Below are positions 21,465 to 32,369 of a stretch of 48,409 nucleotides of DNA, in pieces. The stretch is from Chara braunii. Lineage: Eukaryota > Streptophyta > Charophyceae > Charales > Characeae. Below the pieces are notes generated by a model, which saw nothing but the letters and a program-made list of their open reading frames with translations, was not told the DNA's origin and did not search any database. How positions within the stretch are numbered: the stretch's first letter is position 1; every line of letters begins with the position of its first letter. The position numbers were made by a program, and so were the translations under genes. The stretch spans positions 664,324-712,732 of the forward strand of contig BFEA01000575.1 of assembly GCA_003427395.1 (NCBI GenBank), written 5' to 3'.

Positions 21465-22716
21465 GCCCTCGTTCGACACCACTACAAAACCCTTACATGT
21501 AAGGTTTTTATCATTCCACTCCTCCGTAATCACGAAGAAAAAGAAGTTGAACTTGTTTTCACATTCGCAACCGTAAGGGCGGGCCCTACAAAAGTAAGGG
21601 TTCCCCAACCAAAACGGACCTTGATGTAAGGACGTTCGTGGAGGTGACTTGAAAGTAGGGGGTGGCACCCTTACATCCGCGAAAAAACCATTTTTATTTT
21701 CTATTTTTTTTAACGCCAGCTCTGTGTTTGACATTCCTGGTCCAACGACAGTGTTGTCCAGTAGACCGCAGGACTGCAGTCCCACGACAACCTCCAACGG
21801 CCATGCGGTTCCCCGCTTGTGCCCTCGCAGTCCCTCCGGTTCACCGTTCCGGCTAGCATTTGGAGGCGACCGTTGCGGGGGTCCGTGTGGAGGCGGTTGA
21901 CATGGCTGTTGGTAGTCTTAGGTTCGAATTCGAACGTAGCTTGTCCACGACGCCCGTCGGCACTGCCGCCCCTCCGCTGTCGTTCTTTCCTTTTGATCTT
22001 GTATATTGCAGTCCTCTGTCTTCCATGCTTTGTCTTGATGTAAGTTGACAGCTTTGTTCCTTGTCCTTTGCTTGAGGAGCGCATGGCTGACATGGTGAGG
22101 AAGACAACTCCGTCTCCATGTGCCGATAGACCGTGAGGATGACACTGGCAACCATTGTCTTCTCACGGGGTGACAGTCTTCTCATCGCCGCCTCATCCCT
22201 TCCGCCGATGTCCATAGCTGAACTCCCTTGCGAAAACACGCCACACGGTAATCAAGCGAAGACACGTGTGGTGCCGCAATGGTAGAATATTGGCGCATGC
22301 AACATCAAAAATGCCCACGCAAGGACTCTAGAATGCAAGGTGTGTAAAGCAAACTAGTGGGGCGGACTTTGAATTCGAATGGTGAGGGTCCGCGCGCGCA
22401 TTCTCCTCATCAGCAGATGACATCGCGCGCCCATGTCACGGTCGCGCCTGGCTTCGTGATGAGGCCGGACCAGGCGTCCCATGGGCCCAAAGGTGGCAGA
22501 CAATTTTTTCCGACACAACTGTGGGTCGGAGATTCTGATTGCTCTTTCAGCCGCTTAGAATGCAAACGAAGGCACCTGAAACGTAAGTGCGCCTAAGTGT
22601 AGGGTTTTCGTAAGTGGTTGTGGAACGAAAAATGGGGTAAGGGAAAATTAATCACTTTTTCTCCATAAGGGCGCCCTTACAAAGTAAGGGTTTTTGTAGT
22701 GGTGTCAAACGAGGGC
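21465..22716. mobile_element. TIR DNA transposon, about 1.25 kb, unclassified
   Basis: The left end GCCCTCGTTCGACACCACTA (21465-) and the right end (22716 inward, inverted) match over about 35-40 bp, through CCCTTAC(N)GTAAGG. Similar bases continue slightly outward. No target duplication is clear and no transposase is recognised inside; open frames of 62-128 codons on both strands overlap and match nothing. Probably non-autonomous. Confidence 0.65.
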
Positions 22717-23260
22717 CTGACTGCGGCACTGTTTTTTGGGGATTCTGGGGATTATGTGGTTTGCTACCGCAGTGTGAGCATGCCCTTAGGGCGGGGTACT
22801 GCTGTCTGAATTTAATGTCCAAATGAGGGACTGCAGTGTGAACATGCCTCAATCTAGAGTAGAGTAGAGTAGAGTAAAGTAGACTATCAGAGAGAGCAGA
22901 GTAGACCATCAAAGATAGCAGAGTAGATTATCGTAGAGCCTCGCAGGCCTCTGACATTTGGGTCACTAAAATGGGTGCTCCCGCGGCCTGGACACTGTTT
23001 TGGGGGGATTTTGAGGATTATGTGAACTGCAACATCTCAAAATTAAGCCAAGTCACATTTGGCCGGACACGGAGATCATCATTGCCTTGTGTTCCATGGT
23101 CCGAAAGAATGTTATTAATGAAGGGATGGCATGGGATCATTTTATGTGGCACTACCTTTAAGACTGAAAAAGGGGGAACAATGTTGACACCAACATAATG
23201 GAATGGGTTGAAGCGTTATATGACCAAAACAAGGCATGATGCACCACCCTTCGTAATGCA
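22717..23260. other. Repeat debris before LINE A
   Basis: It contains GCAGTGTGAGCATGCCC followed by TTA (about 22773-22792), the form of a right end of a PIF/Harbinger-type element, and a GAGTA-rich tandem at 22854-22938. The last 200 bases may be the decayed 5' part of the LINE that follows. Confidence 0.4.
22854..22938. repeat. AGAGT-rich degenerate microsatellite
   Basis: Pentamer AGAGT/AGAGTA repeated with expanding variants ending near GTAGATTATCG. Confidence 0.75.
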
Positions 23261-24798
23261 GACCTGGATCTGAGATCCATTAACGTTAACGGTCTGGCCA
23301 CACTCTGCCCAAACAAGACCCAAGCCATACGGGACCTTCTCAGGGGGGTGGAAGGACGATGCTGGCCAGATGTGGTTTGTGTCCAGGACACACATGACTG
23401 ACTCCCCCGACCACAATAGGGCATACAAGGCTGTCCGGACACACCAGGCCTCTAGGGCACACGCACCACGGCCCGCGAGTGCAAGGACAACGATATGGAT
23501 CCCCCCAAAACTCCTGACTAGAGGTATTACACTGGGAAAGGGACACAGAGGAGGGTCGCTGGGTCTCGGTGTTGGGGGCGCTAGAACTAGAAATTGTCTG
23601 CATCTTCTGCATCTATGCCCTGAATAACACGGTGGAACGCGAGGAATTCTTTCGAAAACTTCAAGCCAAAATACCGCAAGGCATTCCCATCATCCTCGCC
23701 GAAGATTTTAACGCAACACCCGATCGTTGGCAGGTCCTCCCGTCCACCATGCGACAGGTGGAGGAAGATGAGGGCATGATCTACCGACTGTGCAACTCTC
23801 TTTCTCTCCTTGACACTTATCGCCGCTTCTTTCCAACAAAGCGGAGTTTCACATGTATCCGTGACAATGACCCAACCAGACTCTCCAAGTCCGGGATCAA
23901 CCTGATTCTCATCTCGGAGGACCTCGCAGACAGTCTAACACTAGCTGCAATTCTCCCGCCTAGCCCCTACCCTGAGTTGGACCATAAGATGTGCATGGTG
24001 GTCTTGACCTTTCGCAAGAGGCCGGATCAAGGCCCGGGCTTTTACAAACTACACACCTCTTTGCTCCGTCTCAAATCGTTTCAGCGATACTTGATCCAGA
24101 TCTGGGCATATTGGAAAGAACGCAGCTTTGAAGTAGACTCCTTTCTCACGTGGTTCAATAATGCTTGTTTTTTCTGGCAAAAAACTGCAATGAGTTCTCT
24201 AAACAACGGGACAAATAGCGAAACCGGCACGAAATAGACTTTGCTAAATCAACTCCAAGGACTGGAACAACAGCCACCATCACAAGACTTGGTCCACTAT
24301 GTACAAACCATTCAAGCAACAAGAACCCAGTTACTCCAACAAGCTCAATATCGATGGCAGGGTGCTCGAATCCGTGGTAAACTCTCTCATTATACTATAG
24401 AAGGTTCAATGGACACAAAATTTTAAAGCCTTGCCCGTGCCACAGCTAAGCGCACAGTCGTGGAAGCACTGTATGGACCCGCAGGGTTGGAAACCCACTC
24501 AATTGTCAAAACTGCAGGATGCGTCAAAATTGCCTAAGTTTTTTTTAAGGACCTATTTGCAACTCATATTCCTCCTACTAATGAGGAGACCCGTCGGAAA
24601 CAAGTTGAGGACTTTCTTCAGCCTATTGACAGATCTCTCTCCCTAGAACCGAAGGAGCAGCTCGAGGCCCCCCCTGACCAAGGAAGAGATATGGACGGCC
24701 CTCCTACAAATGGATGAGGAAAAAAACCCCGGGTTGGATGACCTCCCGAAGGAGTTTTGGGAAACTATGTGAGATTGTATGAACCCGGACCTTATGGA

Positions 24799-25204
24799 GT
24801 ATTATAATGAAGTCTGGCACGCAGGGGACATGGGGGAGTTAGCTGGCCAAGGGGTACTGTCCCTTTTATATAAAAAAAAAGACAAGTTCAATATACGAAA
24901 CAATAGACCCATTACCCTCTTGACCGTTACCTATAAAATGTTGGTCAAGGTCCTGGCAAATAGGATGATCCCAGTCCTAGAGCTGTCTCTTATACACATC
25001 TAGATGTGTATAAGAGACAGGTATTATAATGAAGTCTGGCACACAGGGGACATGGGGGAGTTAGCTGGCCAAGGGGTACTGTCCCTTTTATATAAAAAAA
25101 AAGACAAGTTCAATATACGAAACAATAGACCCATTACCCTCTTGACCGTTACCTATAAAATGTTGGTCAAGGTCCTGGCAAATAGGATGATCCCAGTCCT
25201 AGAG
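24799..25204. repeat. 184-bp duplication around a mate-pair adapter (artefact)
   Basis: 24799-24982 is repeated at 25021-25204, with about one difference noticed (CACGCAGG versus CACACAGG). Between them lies the 38-bp adapter. The real LINE should contain this segment once. Confidence 0.92.
24983..25020. other. Nextera mate-pair junction adapter (sequencing artefact)
   Basis: The 19-bp Tn5 mosaic end CTGTCTCTTATACACATCT is followed immediately by its exact reverse complement. This is the circularisation junction of Nextera mate-pair libraries and is not genomic. Confidence 0.97.
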
Positions 25205-27947
25205 AGAGTGATTCATCCATCACAGATAGGGTTCATGCAACATAAACAAATTCACGAAAATATCTTGCTGGTCAACAAGGTGCTGCAGTTGTCCCGGCAA
25301 TCTAAGCAGAATGCCGCTGAATGCGACCCTCATTTTTATTGATTTTGAGAAGGTCTACGATCACGTTGACTGACTCTTTCCAGATACTCGCCAAAAAAAA
25401 ATGAACTTTGGGTCGGTCTTCCATAGGTGGATATGTATCCTTCACCACAATACCACCACGAGGGTGCAAATAAATGGGACCTTGGCCCCCCTGATTAAGT
25501 TGGAACGGTCTATACGCCAGGGCGACCCTATTGCACCCTTCCTCTTTCTTATTATTACGGAAGCTCTATTGGCCAACCTCCGGTTTAATAAGAAGATTAA
25601 AAAAATCCAGATTTCTCGAATCCCAGAGGACGCGGTCCCGATATGCTCATTGTTTGCAGACGATCTCACTATCATCGTGGATGTCACACGAGAGAATATG
25701 ATGGAGATTCAACGTCTAATGGACAAATTTGCCCAGGTATCTTGAATTGGGGGAGTAAAACCCAGGGGTGGTGGATCCACTATCAAGGCGGCCGACCACC
25801 CGACTGCCCCAACATACATTGGCTCCCCTCGCAGACCCCCATCTGAGTTCTAAGGGTATCATTGGCTGCACAGGGTCGCCCTCCCTCAAATGACGACTTG
25901 ATCTCGGCACCAGCTTTAGCTAAGCTGTCTAACTGGCGTAACAAACATCCTTCCATATATGGCCGGGTGCTGGCCATTAATAATGTAATATTCGCTATGT
26001 TGTGGTATACATCGGTGCTCTGGCCCTTGAGCAAGACTGCTTTTCAAGCGCTTAGGTCCAGGGTGGCAACCTTCCTATGGAGAAGAGACGATGGACAACT
26101 AATGTCATAAATAGGGTAGCATGGGAATCAGTTATACAACCCAAAAGGGCTAGGGGGCTGGGGATCATTGATCCCACAACACAAGTCTCCGTCTTAAATG
26201 GCTGAAGACATTGATCTTCTCCGAAGATCGCCCTTGGCAGATTCTGGCCGTGGAACACTTGCCCGGTTAGCCCCGCTGGCTCCACCAGAGGTTAGCCCCT
26301 CACATGGTTAGAGAACTGCAACTGGTCAATTCCATGCAAGATCCAGGGCCAAGTAGCAGACCAATTTTGGCCATCATTGCTTAAAAGTTGGCGCAGGCTC
26401 CCCCTCCCCGAGAAACAGTCATCGGAGCACTGTGAAGAAGTGTGCCGACAACCGCTGTTTGGTAACCGGTGGATCACCCCCCATCATGGGCAGATATTAA
26501 ACAGTTCAGTAGCTCCCTGGAAGGGGTGGGTGAAAAATGGGGTTTTACACTCTGGGCATCTATGGGACCAGGGGAGGAAAGACTGGAAAACAACGTCCCA
26601 GCTGCAAGGTACCCTTAGGTACTGCCACCATACGGAGTAACACTTGGAAACGATCATCGAAGCAATTCCTCTGGCGTGGTACAGGGTGCTTAAACATGGC
26701 CCCACTTTGGAGGAAGGAGATAGGGTTGCTCTTTTAGGAGATATGGCACGGATAGGCGAGATCCACATGGTGCGGATATTTGATGTTCTGGTGGAACACT
26801 TCAGAATCGGGCCAGGGGGGAGGCTTAGTGGCTCGCACAATCCCCTTGAGTGGAGGGAGAAAGCCGAGGTAATTCGAGTACGAGTGTTGCGGGAGGATCA
26901 TGACTTCAAGGTCTTCCTTCCCCAAATGTCGACACATAAATTTGCTATCGATCCCAAGGAATGGAAATGGCAGACGACTCGAGGGGCAGCGGTGGCGACT
27001 GGCAAAAAAATCCACCTAAAACTTCATCTGTCAAATCCACGTATAGGATGCTTAGACCCAAGAAAGTATTAAGGGACCAAATTAATGATAGATGGGCCCA
27101 ACACCTGAATGTGGATCGATCCCTCCTCGCACCCATTAGGTGGTTCAAGGGAACAAAATCCAGGCCAACAAAAATCCCGTCATTGCAATAGCAGATTGCG
27201 CATCGTTGCCTGCCGACAAATGCGTGGCTGATTAACCATACCCATTTGGAGTAAAAGGGGAAAGCACATCCGTGGTGCCACCGATGCTTGGCCCCATTCC
27301 CAACGCAAAAGAGGAATGGAACTATCGAGCACATCTTCATGCAACGCCCGGTGGTTGTGCTGACGTGGCGATGGTGGGACCGCATTTGGAGGAAAGTGAC
27401 ATTGGACACCCCCTGACCATGGTCTTGGCAAGCCATACTGGCTGGACACTGTCCGACAATGGAAAGTGCCCCCTCCTATGTGAGGAACTGACACATAGAT
27501 GGAGTGACCTCAAGCCATAATTACACATTTTTCAGACAGACCGGGATATAAAGAGAGCAATTACAGGCTTCAATATGAAATGATTGGGCGGGAAACGGGG
27601 CGGATGGATGTCCCGGATTGAGTGGAGGGGGGACTGGGCCACTGCGACAGAGAAAGAAATTATGAGCGATTACAGACTCATCTTCAATGACTGGACCCAC
27701 ATTGACCCAACCTTCTCGATGAGGCCCCCGTCTGATTTCCCGGATCCATTCCCCCCTCACCCCAAACCCTGATGGGAGTTCTCATATGACTTGGCTGCAA
27801 GAGTGTGACTTGAGCAATGACATGATCACGACAAGATTGTAATAAGACCAGACCAAACGAGCCTGAGATAAGCCTCAACGGTGCCCCCTAGGCATTGCTT
27901 GCCGAAGGGCCCCCCAAAATCATCAAGGTTCTCACAAGCTGCACATG

Positions 27948-27952
27948 TGCAC
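27948..27952 (+). repeat. Candidate 5-bp target duplication TGCAC, left
   Basis: TGCAC directly before the first LTR base is repeated at 42053-42057 after the second LTR, fitting the 5-bp duplication of Ty3/gypsy integrases. TGCAC also occurs at 27940-27944, so the match is suggestive and not proof. Confidence 0.5.
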
Positions 27953-28534
27953 ATGTGATGTGCCAGCTTCCGGACCTGCGTCATCTTCCCCCCCTCGCCT
28001 ATCTTTTTCGAATTTTGGTGTTTTTGCAAATAGGCCGACGATGCCTGTTTCTGTATTTCCATAAAGTAATGTGCATTGTTCGAAATCAGGGAGACCCGCG
28101 CTTTTCAGGACCTTCGTCATTCTTGGATCGATTTTTGGAATTTCATTTTTTCGCAATTCGGGAAATGCATGGGAATTAGGCGCGCCTTACCGAGCGCGCT
28201 AGGGTTTTGGCTTGACGATTAGGAATTCCGGAATAAGCGGGGTCTGACGTGTCCTTTTTTCTTTTCATGAATATTCTTAGCTTTGTATCGAAAAATTCTG
28301 GGAATTCTTGTGTGAATCTGAAAAGACGTAGGACTCTTCCCTTCGTTCACTCTACTCACGGAACTGGGATTTTTTCAGTTTGAATTAACACAGGATTCAG
28401 AATGAGTTGTAACCATTTAAGTGCCCCTTTTGCTTTCGTATCAGGGCCATGCATGCAAAGCACTTCAACCTTCCCCCCAGCCTCCCTCTCCATTTCCCCC
28501 GCTACCTTCCACAGTCTCTTTTTTGCTCTCTCTC

Positions 28535-28579
28535 TCTATCTCTATCTCTATCTATCTATCTATCCATCTATCTACCTAC

Positions 28580-28611
<32 letters not shown>

Positions 28612-28612
28612 A
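28535..28612. repeat. (CT)n/(TCTA)n microsatellite in 5' LTR
   Basis: A short CT run passes into TCTA/CTAC tetranucleotides. The same LTR position in the 3' LTR (40163-40234) is CT/CTTT only. Confidence 0.9.
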
Positions 28613-28954
28613 AATCTTTCTGTAACCGTTTTTCCATCTATGCCTTGCCTCACGCACCTTTTCTCTTTCTTGATCATCTGAATCTTGGTTTTGTTTCGCG
28701 CTATCCTTCGCGCCCTTCTTCGTCCCGCTCTAATCCTTGCGTTAGAATACCCTGTCGATCTCCTCCTCTTCCCCTGTAGGCAAGGAGATGCGCCGTGTAA
28801 GAAGAAAATTTGTGATACACGACGATTCTGATTGGCTACAACTGGGTTCCGAAGGATCGACATGCCTTTCGTCGGACGATTCTCCCCAAACCTCCCCCTA
28901 TCACTCCCCACCTCAGTCTTAATCCCTCCGAGCATCTACCTCCTTTTCCGCAGC

Positions 28955-28960
28955 TATAAA
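28955..28960 (+). promoter_or_regulatory. TATA box of the 5' LTR
   Basis: TATAAA in the context CCGCAGCTATAAATTCCGC, conserved in the 3' LTR at 40551-40556. It is a plausible pol II promoter marking the U3/R boundary region; the start site itself is not visible. Confidence 0.55.
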
Positions 28961-29581
28961 TTCCGCAAGGGCTCCCGAAAATCTCTCTCTCAACTGATCG
29001 GCCAACTTTCTGGAAGCCGTGGCTAAAGGTTGCATGCGATACGCGAGTCGGAAAGTCCTAACGAGCCAACTGTACTCTTGCTAACTGTGCACTGGATCGC
29101 CCGACGGACCGTGGGAGCTTGGCAAGACCGTGCAGAGACTAAGTGGGCGGGGTGACGACCGCTATGGTGGACGTAGCACGTGACGACAGGGATTGTTAGT
29201 GTCCGTGTGAGATTCAAGATCGAGAGTTGAGTGAGTGTATGGCCCGGGGCCACCATGAAATTTTATGGCGGATGTGCCTTTTTCGCTTCAAGTCTAGTCT
29301 GCGAGCGTGAGTTCTGTTCACGCGGCATTTAAGTTGATTTTTTTTCGACCAGGTCATCAGACCTTTTTCGTGTGTAATTACCTTCTGTCTTCTTCTCTCG
29401 TCCGATCCATGTCTCGCCTCCCTTGCACCTCCTTGCTATCATGTTTCTGCTATAATAGATGGATTATGATGATTTTTCTCCTCCTACTTTGATACAAGCA
29501 TGCAATGGATTTTGCTTGAGGACTTGTGTGAGTATGTTGATAGATCTAATGAAATGAGGGAATGGACTGATCGAATGAAGG

Positions 29582-30073
29582 ATGCATGATTATGAAGAAT
29601 CTTGTGCTTTACCCTTTTTTGCCATGTGGGTTGATCACCCCAATCCGACTGGGCACCGACTTCCCGCACCTCCGCCACGTCCCTTCCCGTACAACAAGGA
29701 AAGGACATGTGTATGCGAGTGGAACGTACGAGAAGCCGTCACCAAGATCGGCGTGCGTTATTACTTTCCACTTGAAACCCGATGCTCGGGATTCGTTGGT
29801 GCGGGATTCGTAATTATCGATACGCATTTCTTGCCTTATTTGTTGTTATTGTCATTTCATGAGTTAATCATCATCCCGTGGGCGGAAGTGGCACCTCATT
29901 GGCCTAACACTCTATGTAGCGACCGTCGTTGTACCGAGCATTACCAAGCTAAGGGCTTCCATTACCGCACACGTGGTGAGAACGAACATAAGAAGAGAGC
30001 TACTCGATTGCGGCCCTCCACGTCGGATTCGAAATTGTGTAGCGAACGACGGCGAGATCTCATCCGAAAATGA
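29582..30073 (+). CDS. Open frame within the 5' LTR, unknown product
   Basis: 163 codons from ATG, ending TGA. The 3' LTR counterpart (41296-41829) is open over the same region in the same frame. Shared segments include FPYN.ERTCVCEW, ETRCSGFVGAGFVII and PHWPNTLCSD. The protein is basic at its C-terminus and has a hydrophobic centre; no family is recognised. Many differences between the two LTR copies change amino acids, which argues against recent selection. Whether it was ever translated is unknown. Confidence 0.3.
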   Translation: MHDYEESCALPFFAMWVDHPNPTGHRLPAPPPRPFPYNKERTCVCEWNVREAVTKIGVRYYFPLETRCSGFVGAGFVIIDTHFLPYLLLLSFHELIIIPWAEVAPHWPNTLCSDRRCTEHYQAKGFHYRTRGENEHKKRATRLRPSTSDSKLCSERRRDLIRK

Positions 30074-30357
30074 GATACCACGTATGAACCCTCCCCCTTT
30101 CATTCAAAACGTAGGGCAACGGCTCGCTGGGAAGTCCTGCGATACTTTTTTGATTGAATTCCTCATTGTCATAAGAACCCACACACGCTCTTTTCCTTAG
30201 ACCGTGCGACGACGGACCTTTTTCTTATTAAAGTCGTACTAACACGGGGGATTTCAGTTCCGTCTGTGTCCCCACACTCAATTTCCCCAAAAATGCTTGG
30301 CACACCCCATTTTTGTTGTTCTTCCCAGGGCCCTTCCGCAAACCAAAACGCTCCGAC

Positions 30358-30837
30358 CATTAACACAAGCGGTTATCGGGTAACTTAAAATTCAGGAATG
30401 AAAATTCTGAAGTGAGAGTTTTGGGCAGTCTGAAAATCATGAATAGTCCTGAAGTGGTGAAAGGCCCGAAGACCCTGAAAACCACCTGTTTAGGGAGGCT
30501 GCATCCTGAAGTGGTGAAGGGTGTTCTGAAGTGGTCAAGTGAGAGTTTTTGGTAGTCTGAAAATCTTGAATGGTACGGAAGTGGTGAAAGGTCCGAAGGC
30601 CATGAAAACCACCCTTCACCACTTGAGGATGCAGCTTGCCTAAACATGTGGTTTTCAAGGTCTTTGGAGCTTTCACCACTTCAGGACCATTCAGGATTTT
30701 CACACCTGAATGGTCTTGAAGTGGTGAAAGGTCTGAAGACCCTGAAAATCACCTGTTTAGGCAGGCTGCATCCTGAAGTAGTGAAGCGTGTCCTGAAGTG
30801 GTGATGAAAAATATGACCGTTGTTAACCTTCTCTCAC
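30358..30837. mobile_element. 480-bp hairpin-type insertion inside the 5' LTR
   Basis: Absent from the 3' LTR, where CTCCGAC joins TGGGAAGC directly (42027/42028), so the empty site is in hand. Near its ends are short inverted TTAAC...GTTAA strings. Inside, a unit like CCTGAAGTGGTGAAAGG plus ACCACCTGTTTAGG and GGCTGCATCCTGAAG occurs twice in direct orientation and once inverted, so most of the insert can fold back. Flanks CTCCGAC and CTCTCAC may be a decayed target duplication. No protein. Fits a foldback/MITE-type element. Confidence 0.7.
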
Positions 30838-30862
30838 TGGGAAGCAGTGCAGGGCGTGCGGT

Positions 30863-30874
30863 TGGTATCAGAGC
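30863..30874 (+). promoter_or_regulatory. Primer-binding site, initiator Met tRNA
   Basis: TGGTATCAGAGC is complementary to the 3' end of plant initiator methionine tRNA and lies immediately after the 5' LTR. It primes minus-strand cDNA synthesis in many plant LTR retrotransposons. Confidence 0.92.
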
Positions 30875-30908
30875 CGACACGTGTCGGTTCTGGCGTTAGC
30901 AAGACGAG

Positions 30909-32281
30909 ATGGCGAGAGGAAGATCAGCCAACAGATCTAATCCTCTGAGTCTTCCCGTCACTCGACAAAGATCCGCAGAAACCCGACCGCAGACGCCTAT
31001 GGTCGATGCTAATGGAGCGACTCCTCGGGCGATGGTGAACATCCCCGCCACCTTCCCGTTTTACCCCAACCATACCCATCCCGAGGCATGGCTCGAAGCC
31101 GTGTAAGCTCAGGGATATGACGATGATGATCTTCCTCGTGTTATCACCTTGCTTCTCCAAAACACCACTCATGATTGGTTTAGAAGGCATAGGTGGGTAT
31201 ATTGGGATACATTCAAGAGAGCGTTCCTAGCAAGGTTCGACGAAGTCAGTGAGGATGCTGCGTGGGCTGTGCCAAAAACCCGCCCACAGGAACCCGGGGA
31301 ACTGCTACCCGACTTTGTGGATCGGTTTCAAATTGCGTTCGATAAATCAGGGCGGGAAGAAAATGCTGCTCGAGACTTGTTCATCGATCATCTCCGTAAT
31401 CCAGTACTGAAAGCGAAACTGCAGAAAAAAAGTTCCTCCAAAAACGAACCAGCTACCTGTCATCATTGCTAAAGCACTTGAACTGAACTTGTTGGATACG
31501 CGCAAATACATCAGTCAGGGGGATGAAGACATCTCGGACACGATACATGATGTGGCCGCCAAATGACGTTCGTGGCTCTGAGCGGTGGGACGATTTTACC
31601 CTCGCCTTGATCACGAGTATCAAGACAGACCGTCCCCGGATCCCTCTCCTCATCTCCTGTCTTCTGCCCCTCCCCTTCCTCCAAAGATGACACCTACGAA
31701 TACCATCATGCCCCAGGCTGCTGCGCCAGTACCTGTCACTAACCTGCATCTAGCCCAGATGATCCAGACCTCCATGACTAAACAGTCTGAGTGGATGAAC
31801 AATCTGATTCAGATGCAGACTTCCCAAATGGATTTTAAAATTGGAACAAATCATGCCGAAACTGATAAGGGCTAACTCGAGTTCTCCGCGTCCCGCTCCT
31901 CCTTCGTATCCCCTGTTAACTGCTCCTCCCGCCCCCGGCCAAGCGCCTCCCGCCCCGTATCATATGCCCAATCCAGTGGGAAAGGTTGAAAGCTACAACT
32001 GTAAACAACCCGGACACTTTGCACGAGACTGGCCCCTGCCAGGGCGTAACCAATGCCCGCCAACAGTCGTGCCTGTCGCCTTGAACCAAGGTCGGGTACC
32101 AATATTGTTAGACACAACAAGAGAGAGGGAGTCTAGCTCTTTTTCTACAGAACCATCTTCTTCGCCTGAACCCATCGCGTCCACTTCGGGATCATCTTCC
32201 GAAGCAGCCGATGTCGTTGATCCGGCAGAGTACCTCCAATTAACGGGCTGCCGGACTAATCGGAGCGATCCGACCTGGTAA
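30909..32281 (+). pseudogene. gag: Element 2 Gag, frameshifted
   Basis: Starts at ATG 30909, 35 bases after the primer-binding site. Frame 1 runs through a TAA at 31104 to 31472 and carries the capsid-like region (WFRRHRWVYWDTFKRAFLAR, then LLPDFVDRFQ). The frame then changes twice (31585-31875, 31841-32281). The last part holds Pro-rich sequence and a degraded CCHC knuckle at 31991-32032, reading SYNCKQPGHFARDW: the first Cys is Ser and the last is Trp, so zinc binding would be lost. A Ser-rich acidic tail follows. Not functional as it stands. Confidence 0.8.
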
Positions 32282-32369
32282 AGACGAGCTTGAATAGGTT
32301 GAACGGGGATCAGAACCCGATCCTCAGTTCCGAACGGGAGAAATTGACGTCCTACAGACACTTAAATAG

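Larger units (their letters stand above)
23261..27780 (+). pseudogene. LINE A ORF2 (endonuclease, RT, zf-RVT), decayed
   Basis: Non-LTR retrotransposon reading plus-strand. AP-type endonuclease: INVNGL and VCVQDTH (23261-23400), frameshift, then LAEDFNATPD (about 23695) and LDHKMC (about 23975). Linker to about 24540. Reverse transcriptase about 24545-25745, with NNRPITLL, a motif A-type FIDFEKVYDHVD across a +1 shift near 25320, SIRQGDPIAPFLF and the catalytic FADD near 25655-25670. Then a region shared with LINEs B and C (about 26540-27050), and a degenerate zf-RVT (HRCLPTNAWLINHTHLE, C..C, GTIEHIF; about 27195-27350). Stops such as that at 25371 replace the expected Trp. The copy is dead; it also contains an embedded sequencing adapter and an artefactual duplicate at 24799-25204. 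A zf-RVT next to FADD-type RT suggests an L1-like clade. Confidence 0.88.
27953..30862 (+). repeat. 5' LTR of element 2 (with a 480-bp nested insertion)
   Basis: It aligns along its length with 39575-42052. Common landmarks: GTGCCAGCTTCCGGACCTGCG at the start, a microsatellite near 28540, TATAAA at 28955, an open frame at 29582-30073, and AAACCAAAACGCTCCGAC near the end. A segment at 30358-30837 is absent from the other LTR. Confidence 0.9.

Noticed and set aside
25004-25342. Separate second RT gene at 25004-25342
   Set aside because: It is the artefactual repeat of 24799-24982 after an embedded adapter; there is one RT.
30924-31190. Minus-strand frames opposite gag and pol of both gypsy elements
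   Set aside because: They are antisense shadows of the plus-strand retroelement proteins with no recognisable content.
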